A stretch of DNA of 64,000 bases from Cryptomeria japonica. Its lineage: Eukaryota > Streptophyta > Pinopsida > Cupressales > Cupressaceae. A program made the translations under genes and the position numbers. Below are positions 11,501 through 23,500 of the stretch, piece after piece. The notes below the pieces were generated by a model, which was given only the letters and a program-made list of their open reading frames with translations, was not told where the DNA came from and searched no databases. Where the stretch lies: positions 125,332,640 to 125,396,639 of the forward strand of contig NC_081410.1 in assembly GCF_030272615.1 (NCBI RefSeq), in the 5' to 3' direction. The stretch's first letter is position 1. Each line of letters opens with the position of its first letter.

Positions 11501-12114
11501 TATTTTGAGATCACATGGTCGAGTGGTAGTGTCACTTCCCATCGGATATTCTGGTCTGTACCTTCATGCGAGGATTGGCTTCATTGGTGTACTTTTGGTT
11601 CCTGATTCGTGTATCAGCTCATGATCGTGATTATTGTACCTCTGTGACCCATGTGGTCATTGTATCAGTTAACTATGTAACCTTGGCATTGTAATTATGT
11701 ATTTCATTTGTGTTGTTGGAAGCCATGTAATTATTGAATATTATAAGCTTAATTCAGTTGAATGTATGTTATTTCAGTTATCTTTATTCGTATGTGTAAA
11801 TGCTTCATTGAAAATGAATATATTGTATCACTTTAAATCTTTCAATGTGAAATTCAATTTATGAAAATGATTTAATTAATTGCATTTGAGTTCCCTAATT
11901 AGATGGATAATTGGATTAACATTATGATGTTGTTTTAGTTACGAAGTAATCTTCATTGGTAACCCTTTAGGATGTCATTGTTAGACTTCCGCTTGTGTTG
12001 TTATACGTGCAATGTTATAATTAATGCACTTAATCTTTAAAAAAAATAAAAAATCACCCTTTAGTTGCCTTTTAGTGTTGCATTCCTTTAGGGTTCCTGG
12101 CGGGGCATTACAAC
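8512..12114 (+). repeat. 3' LTR (3603 bp) of the Ty3/gypsy element
   Basis: It begins TGTAGTACCCC just after the PPT and ends GGGGCATTACAACA, so the termini are mutually inverted. The first ~420 bp match both arms of the 5' palindrome. It contains an AT-rich middle (9180-9360, 10270-10620), a (TA)n run at about 10331-10350, short G runs near 10230 and a strong hairpin at 9369-9420. No long credible ORF was seen. Confidence 0.85.
9369..9420. other. Hairpin within the gypsy LTR
   Basis: TAGACCAGGAGGGG at the left pairs with CCCCTCCTGGTCTA at the right across a ~20-nt loop. The left arm follows a run of A. The position inside the LTR would allow an RNA structure in the transcript. A function in termination or packaging is only a guess. 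Confidence 0.55.
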
Positions 12115-12608
12115 ATGGAACAAGGTTTTACATATTAATTCTTTCTTGTTCCCCTTTTATTACCCATTTATTTTCCTAAGTTTGAACTTTTCTTATTAGA
12201 GATTTTAATAATTATAATATTTGATGAATATAATATATAAATAATAAATTACATGCTTTGTTTTTTAATTTATTTTATATTTATTTTAATAATTATTTTA
12301 TTATAATATATCATATAAATAGTTAATTTAAATATATTACATAAAAAATTAATAATATTATTCAATTTATATAAATATGAAATATATTTTTGATAAATAT
12401 AATTGTTTTTGAAATAACAATATTAAGTTGAATTAATACATTATGAATTGAATTTTTACTTTTTAACTAGGTTTCATTTTTAAAAAAATTTAAGTTTGGT
12501 TTTATTTATAATTTTTAATATAAAAGTTAAAATTTAGTTTTAACAATCCTTAATCTTATATGACTACCTTATCAAATTCTACTAAAATTAAATTTAGGTG
12601 AATGAAAC
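12115..12608. other. AT-rich spacer, nothing identifiable
   Basis: Very AT-rich sequence between the gypsy 3' LTR and the Tat-like LTR. It has no ORF, repeat or site that I can support. Confidence 0.6.
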
Positions 12609-13215
12609 TGTAGACACCTAAAATTGTCCTGTCTAATTAAATAAATATTTTAAGCCTAAGTCTTATATTAATTAAATAAATATTTATTTAATTATTAATT
12701 CATTTATCCTCTTCTAGCCTTTTTCCTCATTTAATAAAATATATATATTTATTTAAATTATCTTTTTCCTAAATTAAATATTTTTATTTATTTATTTAAT
12801 TGATCCCACTTCTTCTATTAATTAAAAAAATCTTTATTCATTTAATTAATTCATTAGCCTTTTCTACCCATGACACATGGCATTCATCTCTTAATTCCTA
12901 CACTACCTACCTTTTAATCCTAGCCGACCATTTATCATTTTCACCTCTCAATTTTATCTCTCCATTTGTTACAATGTCTTCTATATAAGAGGATACTCTC
13001 TTTCATTATCAACCCTAATCAAGGTGTCCAATCAATCTTATGCAATCAAGATATCAACCACATTTTCGTTCTTTGTTGAGCTCTTGCGCATGCATAAAAT
13101 CTGAGAGCAAATATATCAAGCAAGATCAATGGAGATAGGAAGACAATGGAGATTGAAACCCTACTAGACATGTGATTGTATAATCTTTTTTATTTTGTTG
13201 ATTTGTATTGTCTTA
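12609..13215 (+). repeat. Tat-like LTR copy 1 (3' part diverged)
   Basis: It matches 13397-14040 closely, including the AT-rich TTAATTAAATAAAT blocks and the segment CAAGATCAATGGAGATAGGA. Homology fades after about 13215, where sequence like the 3' end of an internal region begins. A TATA-like CTATATAAGA is at 12981-12990. Confidence 0.8.
12981..12990 (+). promoter_or_regulatory. TATA-like box in Tat-like LTR 1
   Basis: CTATATAAGA; the same site is conserved as CTATATAAAA at 13819 in LTR 2, about 420 bp from each LTR start. Confidence 0.5.
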
Positions 13216-13396
13216 GGTAATCTTCATATGTTATGGTGGATCTTTGTTGTTTTTAGGCCAGGGTTTTGTGGTTGAATTCATTTAGTCTTTCAATATTGTT
13301 GTTTCCATTATCCCGTCATGGGGCAACTTTGTATTAGTTTATCTTATCTTCTTTGAGCCAATGCGACAAGCTGCATTATCTCAAAGAAGGGCAAAA
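13216..13396 (+). repeat. Internal-region remnant ending in a PPT
   Basis: A short segment between the two LTRs ends TCAAAGAAGGGCAAAA immediately before the second LTR. That purine-rich end fits a polypurine tract, so these 180 bp are probably the 3' end of an otherwise deleted internal region. Confidence 0.55.
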
Positions 13397-14176
13397 TGTA
13401 GACACCTAAATTGTCATGTCTCATTAAATAAATATTTTTCTTTATTTAATTATTTTAAGCCTAAGTCTTCTATTAATTAAATAAATCTTTATTTATTTAA
13501 TTAATCCATTTATCCCCTTCTATCCTTTTTCCTCATTTAAATAAATACATTTATTTATTTAAATTGTCATTTTCCTAAATTAAATAAATATTTTTATTTA
13601 TTTAATTGATCCCACTTCTTCTATTAATTAAATAAATCTTTATTCATTTAATTAATTCATTAGCCTTTTCTACCCATGACACATGTCATTCATCTCTTAA
13701 TTCCAACACTACCTACCCTCTCATTATTTTCTTATTTCCTCTACCTAACCTCTATTCCTAGCCGACCATTTATCCTTTTCACCTCTCAATCTTATCTCTT
13801 CGTTTCTTATAGTGTCTTCTATATAAAAGGATACTCTCTTTCATTATCAACCATAATCAAGGTGTCTAATCAATCTTATGCAATCAAGCCTTCTTGCAAT
13901 CAAGATATCAACCACATTTCCATTCTTTGTTGAGCTCTTGTGCACACATAAAATCTGAGAGCAAATATATCAAGCAAGATCAATGGAGATAGGAAGACAA
14001 TGGAGATTGAAACCCTACTAGACATGTGAATGGTAATATTTCTTTATTTTGTTGATTTACATTATCTTAGGTATCTCTATCGATATTGGTGAATGTTTCA
14101 TTGTAGGACTTAGATTGTTTGTGGTTGGATCTTTATGGTTTTAAAATGTTTTATCACTCAATTTTCACCATACACA
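13397..14176 (+). repeat. Tat-like LTR copy 2 (780 bp)
   Basis: It starts TGTAGACACC and ends ...CACCATACACA. A tRNA-type PBS follows. It aligns with LTR 1 over ~600 bp and carries TATA-like CTATATAAAA at 13819-13828. Confidence 0.8.
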
Positions 14177-14179
14177 TTT

Positions 14180-14197
14180 TGGCACGCCTGGTGGGAC
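14180..14197 (+). promoter_or_regulatory. Primer-binding site, Tat/Ogre type
   Basis: TGGCACGCCTGGTGGGAC follows three T after the LTR end. TTTTGGC(A/G)C-GCC-GGTGGGAC is the standard start of the internal region in Tat/Ogre-like Ty3 elements. Confidence 0.65.
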
Positions 14198-16165
14198 TCT
14201 TGTCCCTTTTGCATTTAACATTTTTTGTTGCAGATTTTGTATTTTTGAAGTTGCAGATTTGACATTTTCTAACGATATTTCAACTTTTCCCGTCTGTGCC
14301 CTCTAAAATCACGTTTTTTGTTTTTTTGCCGCGTCTGTGCATTCCAAAATTGCGTACGTGCTCCCAATAGTATTTCAAGGACATCTGTGAGTTTAAATCG
14401 CATTTTCGCATTCGAATATCCCGTCTATGTTCCTAACAACATTTTTTATTTTCTAAATTGCAAATTTTTCATTTCAGTCGTGTCTGTGCAGTCTTTAGGG
14501 GCGTATGCGAGTTTAAATCGCATCTGTGATTGGTTTAATAGAGTATGTGTTCTCTGCATTTGTTTTTGTGTTCTACATTTTTCAATTCCTCATTTAGGGT
14601 TTTCATTTCATCTTGCATTTAGGATTTCAGATTTGGTTTATTTGAGCTAATATCTTGTGATCCAACTAATGAAGTGGTGCAACTTGTCTTTGGACACAAA
14701 TTGTGCATTGAAGGCCCCTATTTTTCACAAAGTGTTTTGGGATTTTGTTAAAATAAACCTAACTTGTTTGCTTGTAGATAGGGGTAATCATTTGAAACAA
14801 CCCAAACTACTAACAAACCTTTGTTGCAGGACCTTGGCAAGGGTTTGATTTTGATTTGCATTGTGTGCTTTGTTTTCATACATTAGAAAATACTTCAATT
14901 GGTGCACTAAAATTGAACCAGTGCCTTTTGTGTCTTGAGCAATAGGCTCTTTGTGTTTAATCTTTAGAGGGCCTGCCTCCTCATGTGGTCACTAGGACTA
15001 CTAGTGAGGAGGGAACGATCCAAGTGGTAGCGAGGAAATACCCCCCTCTTCCGAACCACTTTAAATAACTGTATCCATGGTGAAATCCATGGGTAACGTT
15101 TGTTGATTAGTCCATACCAACACTATGTCTCCCCATAAACCCGTTTGATCAAATTTATTTGATCAATAATAGGGTGTAACCCCTACTGGCTGGGAGTCTT
15201 ATGTAATTACAGAGCTGAAAGTGTTGCATATATGGCCACATAAGCGAATGCCCTTACTAGCACCTTTTAGAAAGCCAAAATCCTTCTAGTTGTTGGGGTA
15301 GGAGGTTGAATCTTTGGAGTGGTCCACACACATACAATTCTTAGTAGAGGTACAAAGTTTGCCATGCAGAGTTTTTGTGGGGACTGGTGTTTGGCTACCC
15401 CAGAAAAGTGAGTGTTGAGGGTGAAGCCTATGGGGTCAAGCACCTAAGTATCTATTTTGAATAGCGTAGCCTCGGGGGAAACCCCATGTGGGATCAACAA
15501 CTATTGTCCTGGCCAACCATAGGAATTGTGCTTGTCTTCTTTTAAACATTCAAACATTCAAGACCAAACATCAAAACATTGTGTCTTTTGTCTCTTCAAA
15601 TGTATGCAATTTTTTTTTACATCAAACAACACACTTTCTCTTGAGTCATTTTGAGTCTAAACACCTGCAAACATCGAGTTCTCATCAAAATTATGTCCTC
15701 TTGTCATGAAAAAATGGTCAAAAAATTAGATTTGGTCACAACAACAACTTCATAGATTGGAAAAATTGCACTCAGTCGTTAGAAACGTGTCTGTGTTTGA
15801 TAGAAACATGTCTGTGTAGGATAGAAACACGTCTGTGTCATCGCGGCAAATTGTATATTCACAAGATTCTCATAAATGTGCTTGTCCAGTATCTAGTCAA
15901 GTCTATGTTTAATAACTGTGGCTGTGAAGGATATAGGCATGTATGTGTTCAGTATTGGGAAAACTTACAATCCAGTAAGCAAGAGCAATCAATTTTGGAA
16001 TTATAGATTTCTCCTAGTTTTCATCTAGCATTCAACCTATTTTTGAGTCTCACAGAGTTCATCATTGTTTTACACCTTGCATTACATTCATATTTATCTA
16101 AACTTGAGTCAAAAGGTCACTTTCTTGTCCCCATCTTACTTTGTCAACACAATACATACAACAAC
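14198..16165 (+). other. Tat-like untranslated leader, no ORF
   Basis: About 2 kb without a convincing reading frame. It holds a spaced GTCTGTG motif (14289-14530 and again 15781-15840, there as three ~22-bp units GATAGAAACACGTCTGTGT). GAGTTTAAATCGCAT occurs twice (near 14388 and 14508). Candidate ORFs of 60-110 codons lack family features. A long leader before gag is normal in this lineage. Confidence 0.5.
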
Positions 16166-16170
16166 ATTTT

Positions 16171-17570
16171 GCTAAGTGGTCAGGCTCATCAAGGTCTATC
16201 ACCTTTGGGTCTCATTGGACTCATCAGTGGATGTCTATAGCTACTAGAGTTACTCTTCTCAAGATTGTTATCCAAGCCCTCCCCATCTAAAGGTGCTTTG
16301 TTTAAGTGGCCCCAATGTATTTCCTTAGGGAATTTGATTCTCTCTCTCATCAATTTCTTTGGAGTGGTAACTTACTAGCTACTAAGTGGAGCCTGGTTGA
16401 GTGGGAATCTATGTGTAGACCAAAGCAAGAGGGTGGTCTTGGATTATGTTCTACCATCTTGAACAGACAAGTTCTTGTTGCCAAGATTTACTGACATTCG
16501 TGTAGCCATCAACACCAGTTGTGGACCTCTATTCTCAACCACAAATATCTTAGGGGTCCTGCTTCTTCTGAGGTTCCTTGATATCCTATAGAGGGAAGTG
16601 GTTCTATGATTTTGCATACTCTGATAGGGGGGGCTCAGTTGAATAAGCATGCACTTTTTTGGATTTATCATTTTTGGTCATAGGCTCTTTTTGGTTAGAC
16701 TCTTGGGATGGTCACCCACCTATTTTGTCTTCTTGCTCTCACCTTCAGTCTCATTGTGATATTTTTTTTGCGATTGGTTGGGACATTGTTGATCATTACA
16801 AGATTGATTAGCATTATGGTTTGGCTACTACTTTTCACTGGAAGCATCCTCTTGAGTGGCCACCTGGGGGGTCTAAGGGCGATAGGCATGACCTTGCTCA
16901 GCTTCAAGCTTCCCATGCTTGTAATTATTTGAGGGGCTCTGATGTTTTGTCTTAGGATGGTTTTGATGTGTCTAGGAAGTACTCTACTTCTATTGGTTAT
17001 AAACAAATGGATAGACAATTGTTTGGGGATATTGAAGTCCCGTGGTAGAAGTAAGTTTGGCACAAGTTGTCTTGGCCCAAGTGTAATTTCTTCATGTGGT
17101 TAGTGGCTCAAAATTGATGCCTTACTTGGCATAATTTATGCAAGCGTGGTTTCAATGGCCCCCCAACATGTGTGTTGTGTTGTTATTCTGAGGAGAGTGT
17201 CTCTCATCTCTTATTCCAATAATCTTATGCTAGGGAGATTTGGCATTTTTTGGTGGAGGGTGTGGAATACACCTTGCAAGCATGTTTCCTCATGGGCTAA
17301 GTTTGTGGATTGGTGGGGCAGGGCCCCTATTTCTACTTCCTTCCTTCAAGTTTCTTGGGCTATTGGACCATCCTTCAATATTTGGAACCTTTTGTTGGAG
17401 AGTTATCATCCGATGTTTCAAGATGTGTTGTTGGTGGCCCCTCGCTTGTGGTGGAAAATCTTGCATTCCCTGGAAGAAACTGTTGCTGCTAAGTGTGATA
17501 TAACTGAATTGGTGGTTCCTTGTGATGTTGGGTATTTTAATTGTCTTCATTTGCCTCCTCTGCAATGACA
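16171..17570 (+). pseudogene. LINE ORF2: RT C-terminus and zf-RVT
   Basis: The motif FLREFDSLSHQFLWSG with the GGLGL block (16321-16450) is characteristic of the thumb region after RT in plant L1 ORF2. Downstream, CVLC and an HLLF block spaced as in zf-RVT lie near 17165-17220, but in a frame different from the RT part. Several in-frame stops and indels make it non-functional. It would have catalysed target-primed reverse transcription. Confidence 0.75.
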
Positions 17571-17641
17571 ATTCAAGCACAATAGATGTAGACATCCTAT
17601 CCCAAATGTGGATAGGGAGGGAAGATGGTCTCCTTCACCTC

Positions 17642-18090
17642 AGGGAGTCTTAAAAATTAACACGGATGGCTCTTCTCGTGGAAACCCTAGGCATGCTGGT
17701 ATTGGAGGTGTGGGTCAAGATAGTTCTGGAGATGTTTAGTTTATCTTTTTTGTTTATATGGGTCTTCATACTAATAATTTAATGGCGGCTCAGGCCAATT
17801 TATTAGCTCTGGAGTGTGCAAGTAAATTGGGGTGGTGCATGATCATATGTGAGTCTGATTCTCAGTTGTCCAGTCAACTTGTTGAATAGGTGACATTTAG
17901 ATGGTGTTAGTTGGCATTTGGTTTTAATTGTTGAACATATCCTCAACCTCTGTGCTTCTTTAGAGTCTATTACTTTTACCCATATTTCTAAATAATGGAA
18001 TTGTGTTGCTGATTGTTTGGCAAAATGGACCTCTGATCATATTCATGATTAGAACTCAATGGATTGGGGTCAGTTACCCCTAGACTTGTC
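17642..18090 (+). pseudogene. LINE ORF2 C-terminal RNase H
   Basis: KINTDGSSRGNP at about 17652 carries the first catalytic Asp. The Glu in ALE-A and the second Asp in ESDSQ (about 17850) follow. The order and spacing fit the RVT_3 RNase H found at the end of plant L1 ORF2. Stops interrupt it after 17736 and 17886. Confidence 0.75.
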
Positions 18091-18239
18091 TCAATAATTG
18101 GCTCACTTAGTAGAGCTTTGTAGGGCTATGTAATGCCCTTGCTTTTTAATTCTTCTTGTTTTTAATAAATTTGTCCCCCTCCTTTATGTTTAAACTAAGT
18201 GTAAACATCCAATTAAAGAAACTAAAGACTACACTAACA

Positions 18240-18838
18240 ACCTTCCTTAAAACACAACTAATGTGAGAAAAAATGTGGGTCCTAACAAATGAAGATTAAT
18301 GAGTTACACACATAAAATATATCCCCTGCCATAAGAAGCCCCCCAAGAAATTAAAGATAAAAGATTTTGAAATACATTGAGAGAAATGAAAGACTAAGTA
18401 GCCCTGATCAAAAGAAGCCCCCCACAACATAACAAAGCTCGTAAATGAAGAAACTTATTTTTTCTGAAGGTTTTAATGAAGATGTTGATGGTCTACTCAA
18501 AAGTTGGAAAGTATTCAATAGATCAATGATATGTGAAATTTTCTATGCTTGGTCCATTGATAATGGATCAAAGTCTATAATTTATATGGTATTAGATTTC
18601 ACAAAATATTAGTGACAATTGTCTAAACTAGATACCAAACTTAGTCAAAATATCTCGAAGCCAAATAACCTCAATGATATCCATTATTAATAACCTCTAA
18701 TACTCAACCTTAGTCGAGGATAGAGAAATGTTTGACTACTCTCAAAGAAGAATTAGAACTTCAACCAAGTGAGAAGTTGTAACTTGAAGTGGACTTAAAA
18801 TCCTAAAATTCAAATGTCCTATCTGAATCTGTATATCT
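18240..18838 (-). pseudogene. Ty1/copia RNase H remnant, reverse strand
   Basis: The reverse strand reads SLSSTKVEY (family consensus SLSSTEAEY), then IEVIWLRDILTKFGI and later NIFIKTF--KFLHLRALL. These are the conserved end of copia RNase H. After the frame, GGGGGGCTTC occurs twice (near 18345 and 18418), perhaps PPT or duplicated 3' UTR. It ends against the 5' LTR of copia-A at 18845, which has probably inserted into or next to it. Confidence 0.7.
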
Positions 18839-18844
18839 TATCAA

Positions 18845-19547
18845 TGTCGAGATACATGTGTCTCAACCTTGCAATTTTCTGTAAAAAGTTCCAAATGTAG
18901 TTGGGAGGTTTCCCATGTGTCAGTGCCTTGGAAAAAGGTATATGAGTTGTCAAAAGATGCCTTGTCCATAGTATAATATAGGAGGGCCATTTTTAGAGAT
19001 TATATGACACATTTCATGTTAGTTATGAGGGTCAAAAATAGGGGATAGGAGTTTGGACGTGAGTAACTATTTTTAACCTGGTTTTCTTATCTTGGAAAAA
19101 CAAATGTCAAGGGTGGGCAACACGTGTCATGGAGGTTTTACCCATGGTATTGTAAAACCACAAATGGTTTCCAGGTTGTAAAATTCCTATATAGTGAGGG
19201 CTTGGAGAGGAGTTTGTATGATGGAGTTTGGTTTGCAAGGCTAGGTGCTAGAAGGATTCTCGTGAAGTCTCTCAGAGCTTGAGTTGAGGTGATGCTCTTG
19301 TAAGAACTTGCATTGCAAGTGTATTGTAATCTCTTGTTGATTTGTTAATACATTATGTAGGTTTTAGAGTGTGGGGTTTTTCACCCGTATGGGTTTTCCC
19401 CATGATAATCACTGTGTTATGTGTTTATTGTTTTATTTCTACTCTATTTGCTTATTGTGATCTTTGTGATAGTTATGTTGAAATTTGCATAATCATCCTC
19501 TCAAGATTAGCGTAGGAAGCATTTCCGCACACCTTTGCTTCCTTACA
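18845..19547 (+). repeat. copia-A 5' LTR (703 bp)
   Basis: It begins TGTCGAGATACATG, ends CTTTGCTTCCTTACA and matches 23764-24466. TATA-like CTATATAG is at 19187-19194. Confidence 0.92.
19187..19194 (+). promoter_or_regulatory. TATA-box-like site, copia-A LTR
   Basis: CTATATAG followed by a G-rich segment. The other LTR has CTATATAA at 24107-24114. It is a likely core promoter of the retroelement transcript. Confidence 0.5.
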
Positions 19548-19549
19548 AG

Positions 19550-19562
19550 TGGTATCAGAGCC
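19550..19562 (+). promoter_or_regulatory. copia-A primer-binding site
   Basis: TGGTATCAGAGCC, complementary to the 3' end of initiator tRNA-Met, lies two bases after the LTR end. The same site recurs after the right LTR at 24469. Confidence 0.9.
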
Positions 19563-19669
19563 TGGCCAGTTTTGGTTCTATTTGTTGGGCACAGGGGTTT
19601 TTGAGCTAATCAAGGTTTGAGTGGGAGCTTGTGTAGAGTATTTCATTTTTGTATTGTAGGATCATAAAG

Positions 19670-20506
19670 ATGGCAAGTATATCAGGGAGGATTGATGTAG
19701 AGAAATTTTCTGGCACAAACTTTGAAATGTGGAAGCTGAAGATGGAAGATCTGTTGATTGATCGAGATCTATGGGATGCAGTCAATGAGAATAAGTCGAG
19801 GCCCGCAGATCCGACTTTAGCTGCACAATATGATGTAATGGATAGAAAAGCTAAAGGTCTCATAAGATTGTGCCTTGCAGACTCAATTTTGATTAATGTC
19901 CACGAAGAATCTACTGCGAAGAAGCTTTGGAAGAAGCTAAGTGAGATCTAGCAAGCAAAATAACTTGTGAATAAAATTCCTTGAGAATGGAAGAAGGTGG
20001 ACAAATTTATGAGTATCTGGAAAGTTTTAATATGTTGGTAACTCGGTTGACCTCAGTTGGGGAACCAATGGATGAAGAAGAAAGGTGCCAAATCCTTCTA
20101 TGTTCGTTGCCAAACTCATGGGACAACCTTGTGATGGCCATAGGGAGCACTGCAGTTGTCTTGAAGATGGAGGATGTTGTTGGTTCTCTACTTTCTGAGG
20201 ATATGAGAAGGAAGGTTTCTCTGAATGCCAAAGAGGCTTTGAGTGTTCGAGGAAGACCAAAAGAAAGAGACAAGAATAAAAAGAAGAATGGCCATTCTAA
20301 GTCCAAGAATAAGGGGAGATCAAAATCTCCTGGTAAGTCCAAGGTAATTTGCTGGAATTGTGGAAAGCCCGGACATTTCCGAAAGGACTATAAAGAAGAA
20401 AAGAAGAAAAAGAAGAAGAAGCAAGATTCTGAATCTGAGTCTGAGAAGGAAGATGGAGATGTTTTTATTGTAGCCTTGCCAATCGTGCAGGTCACAATGC
20501 ATGGTT
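19670..20506 (+). pseudogene. gag: copia-A gag
   Basis: ATG 19670 starts MASISGRIDVEKFSGTNF, a typical copia gag N-terminus (UBN2-like core). TAG and TAA stops and a small deletion near 19980 shift the frame. The second half (19981-20508) has the Lys/Ser-rich basic region and a zinc knuckle CWNCGKPGHFRKDY near 20350. Its last Cys has become Tyr. A second frame change near 20490 precedes the protease. It encoded the particle capsid. Confidence 0.85.
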
Positions 20507-23500
20507 GATATACTCATGTGCATCTTTCCACATGACTCCTATTAGAAATCTGTTTAGTAAGTATGAAAAGTTTGATGGTGGTAAGGTGTATTTGGGTGAT
20601 AACTCCTTTCTTGATATTGTTGGTCGTGGAAGTGTTCATGTTAAATTTTCTAATGGTAGAACTAGAAGATTTGATGGTGTCTTGCATATCCCGGGACTAG
20701 TAAGAAATTTGTTATCTGTTAGCAAACTAATAGATGTAGGTGTGCATGTATAGTTTTCTGAAGTAGGTGTGAAAATGGTGAGAGGTGCTATGGTAATAGC
20801 AAGAGGAAGAAGAATGGGTACATTGTACCAGCTTGATGCATGCACAGTTGAGTGCAATAACACTTCTGATAAGACTATGATAAAGACTATGTTGGAAAAG
20901 GAGAGGGTGTCTCTTTCAGTAGATGGTCATGGTTTTTGGGTACCCAAGGATGCGTTGTCTACCGAATCAAAGTTGCCTGCAGAGAAGAAAAAGTTGTGGC
21001 ACCTGAGACTCAGCCACATAGGTGAGAAGGGTCTACAAAATTTGAAAAATAAGAACCTTGTTAATGGGTTGAATGATTGCAATCTTGAATTTGATTTTTG
21101 TGAGCATTGTATTTATGGAAAACAAAACCACATTTAGTTTTACTCCAGTTCTTATAAGTCTTCAAGTGTTTTGGATCTAATCCATTCGGATGTATTTGAT
21201 CCAGTTGATGTTTCTTCGATTGGTAGATCAGTTTATTATGTTTCTTTCATTGATGATTTCAGTAGAAGAACATGGGTTTATTTTCTTAAGAGTAAAGCTG
21301 AAGTTTTCAGTCGTTTCAAAGAATTTAAAGAAATGGTTGAGTTGCAGACTAGAAAGAAGATAAAATGTTTAAGGAAAGATAATGGTGGTGAATATTGCTC
21401 CAATGATTTTGACACATTTTGTAAAGATTGTGGTATAAAGAGATAGAAGACAACTTCATATTCTCCACAACAGAATGGAGTTGCAAATAGAATGAATAGG
21501 ACCTTGATGGAGAAGGCTAGGAGTATGCTAAGTGGTGTTAGTCTAGAACAAAAGTTCTGGGCTAAAGCTGTAGCCACTACCTGCTACCTGATAAACAAGT
21601 CTCCTACGTCAGCTCTTGTTGATAAAACGCCAATGGAAGCATGGTCGGGCCACAAACCTTCACTTAGTCATCTAAGAGTTTTTGGTTGTGAGGCATATGG
21701 TCATGTGCCAAAGGAGAAGCGGACAAAATTGGATAACAAAATTGTTAAATGTATATTCATTGGATACAGTTTTAGTGTGAAAGGATACAAGCTTTGGGAT
21801 CCTGCTGCACAAAAGGTATTTTATTCCAGAAGTTTTATTTTTAGAGAAACTAAGTCTTCTTCTATTACAGTGCAGCCAAAACAAAAGGAAGAAAAGAAAG
21901 ATGTGATTCAACTGCCTGCTACACCTGAAAAACTTGAATCAAGGCCCTTAGAAAGACAGGAAGTTGATGAGAGCTCTACGAGTTCTGAATCATCAGAGGA
22001 AGAAGAAGAACCTGAACCTGAACTTGTTTGAAGGTCTACTAGACAAAGAAAACCACCTGAAAGGTATGGATATTCTCTTGATGATTGGAGATGCATATTT
22101 TCTTTGAATGCTAATATTGATGAACCGACATTTGTAGAAGAGGCTCTTGGTATGAATGATTCAAAGTCCTGGAAAATTGCCATGGATGAAGAGATGGAAA
22201 CTCTTAAGAAGAATGACACATGGGACCTTGTACCATTGCCTGAAGGACGAAAGCTTGTTGGTTGCAAATGGGTGTTTAAAAGGAAGATAGGTTCAGATGG
22301 AAGAATTGAGAAGTACAAAGCATGTTTGGTTGTAAAAGGTTACTCCTAGGTTGAGGGAGTAGATTATGGTGAGATTTTTTCTCATGTAGCCAAAATGACA
22401 TTCATTCATTTCTTGCTTTCTATTGCAGCAACTTATGATCTAGAGGTCGAACAAATGGATGTAAAAACTACTTTCCTTCATGGAGATTTGGATGAAGAAA
22501 TTTATATGACACAACCAGAGCACTATGTGGTAAAAGGTAAAAGTAATTTGGTTTGTAAGTTGAAGAAATCCTTGTATGGTTTAAAACAGAGTCCTAGGAT
22601 GTGGTACCAGAAGTTTGATACATATGTATTGAGCTTAGGGTTTGTGCAGTCTAAATTTGATCACTGTATATATTTCAAATCTGATGGTGATCATTTCCTA
22701 GTTATTTCCTTGTATGTTGATGACATGTTGTTTATTGGGAAAGGAAAAGGTTTGATTGCAGAATTAAGATCTCAACTCTCAGCAAAATTTGATATGAAAG
22801 ATCTTGGTGTAGCAAGACACATTCTGGGAATGGAGATTGTAAGAGATAGACAAAACAAAAAGCTTTGGCTAGGTTAGAGTAAGTATGTTGGTACTATTCT
22901 GAGAAGATTTAATATGCAAGATTCTAGACCATTGAGTGTTCCTATTACAATGGAAACAAAGCTTTCTAGTTCATAGTGTCCTACATCCCCATTGAAAATG
23001 GAAGAGATGAATCGAGTACCATACCAAAGTGTTGTTGGAAGTTTGATGTATGCTATGGTTTGTACAAGACCAGATATTTCCCGAGCAGTGGGAGTACTTT
23101 CCCGTTACATGTCTAATCCAAGAAGAGAACATTGGGATGCATTAGAAAGAGTTTTTAGATACTTGCGGGGTACCTCAGAGCACTGATCTATATGTTTTCA
23201 TGGAACAGGAAATGAGCATTCCTTGGATATTAGAGGCTTTGTGGATTCAGACTGGGTTGGTGATGTTGATAGAATAAGATCCTTCAGTGCATATGTGTTT
23301 ACATTGTTTACATTATTTGGTGGTGCAATTAGTTGAATGAGCAAGTGATAGGTTGTGATCGCTTTGTCCACTACAGAGGCAGAGTATATGGCAGCTACTC
23401 ATGCCTGCAAAGAAGCCATTTGGCTTAAGAGACTGTGTTCAGATATAGAGTTTAAACAGGGTGCAGTGATAATTTATAGTGACAGTCAGAGTGCAATCTG

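Larger units (their letters stand above)
2849..12114 (+). mobile_element. Ty3/gypsy LTR retrotransposon, chromovirus-like, decayed
   Basis: The order is: aberrant palindromic 5' end (2849-3694), PBS (3723), gag, protease, RT, RNase H, integrase, C-terminal chromo-type tail, PPT and a 3.6-kb 3' LTR. The 3' LTR starts TGTAGTACCCC and ends GGGGCATTACAACA, which are matched inverted termini. Domain order RT-RNaseH-INT places it in Ty3/gypsy. The C-terminal tail with the LSRIHDVFHV block is typical of chromoviruses. No 5-bp target duplication is visible (CTACA on the left, TGGAA on the right), consistent with the damaged 5' end. Confidence 0.9.
12609..16165 (+). mobile_element. Tat/Ogre-like Ty3 fragment with tandem LTRs
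   Basis: Two same-orientation LTR copies both start TGTAGACACCTAAA (12609 and 13397). The first is followed by ~180 bp ending in a PPT. The second is followed by a PBS and a long leader without pol domains. The order LTR, PPT, LTR, PBS, leader is what unequal recombination between tandem copies would leave. The gag-pol part is absent; an L1 LINE starts where the leader ends. Confidence 0.7.
16166..18175 (+). mobile_element. L1-type LINE, 5'-truncated, decayed
   Basis: Only the 3' part of ORF2 remains. It has the end of the RT domain (16171-16497), a zf-RVT zinc-binding region (about 16690-17570) and a plant-type RNase H (about 17650-18060). It ends near an AATAAATTTG stretch at 18160-18170 without a clear poly(A). 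Frames change repeatedly. 5' truncation at about 16166 is typical of target-primed reverse transcription. No target duplication was identified. Confidence 0.8.

Noticed and set aside
16444-17063. Reverse-strand ORFs of 75-122 codons opposite the LINE
   Set aside because: Shadows of the plus-strand ORF2 coding sequence.
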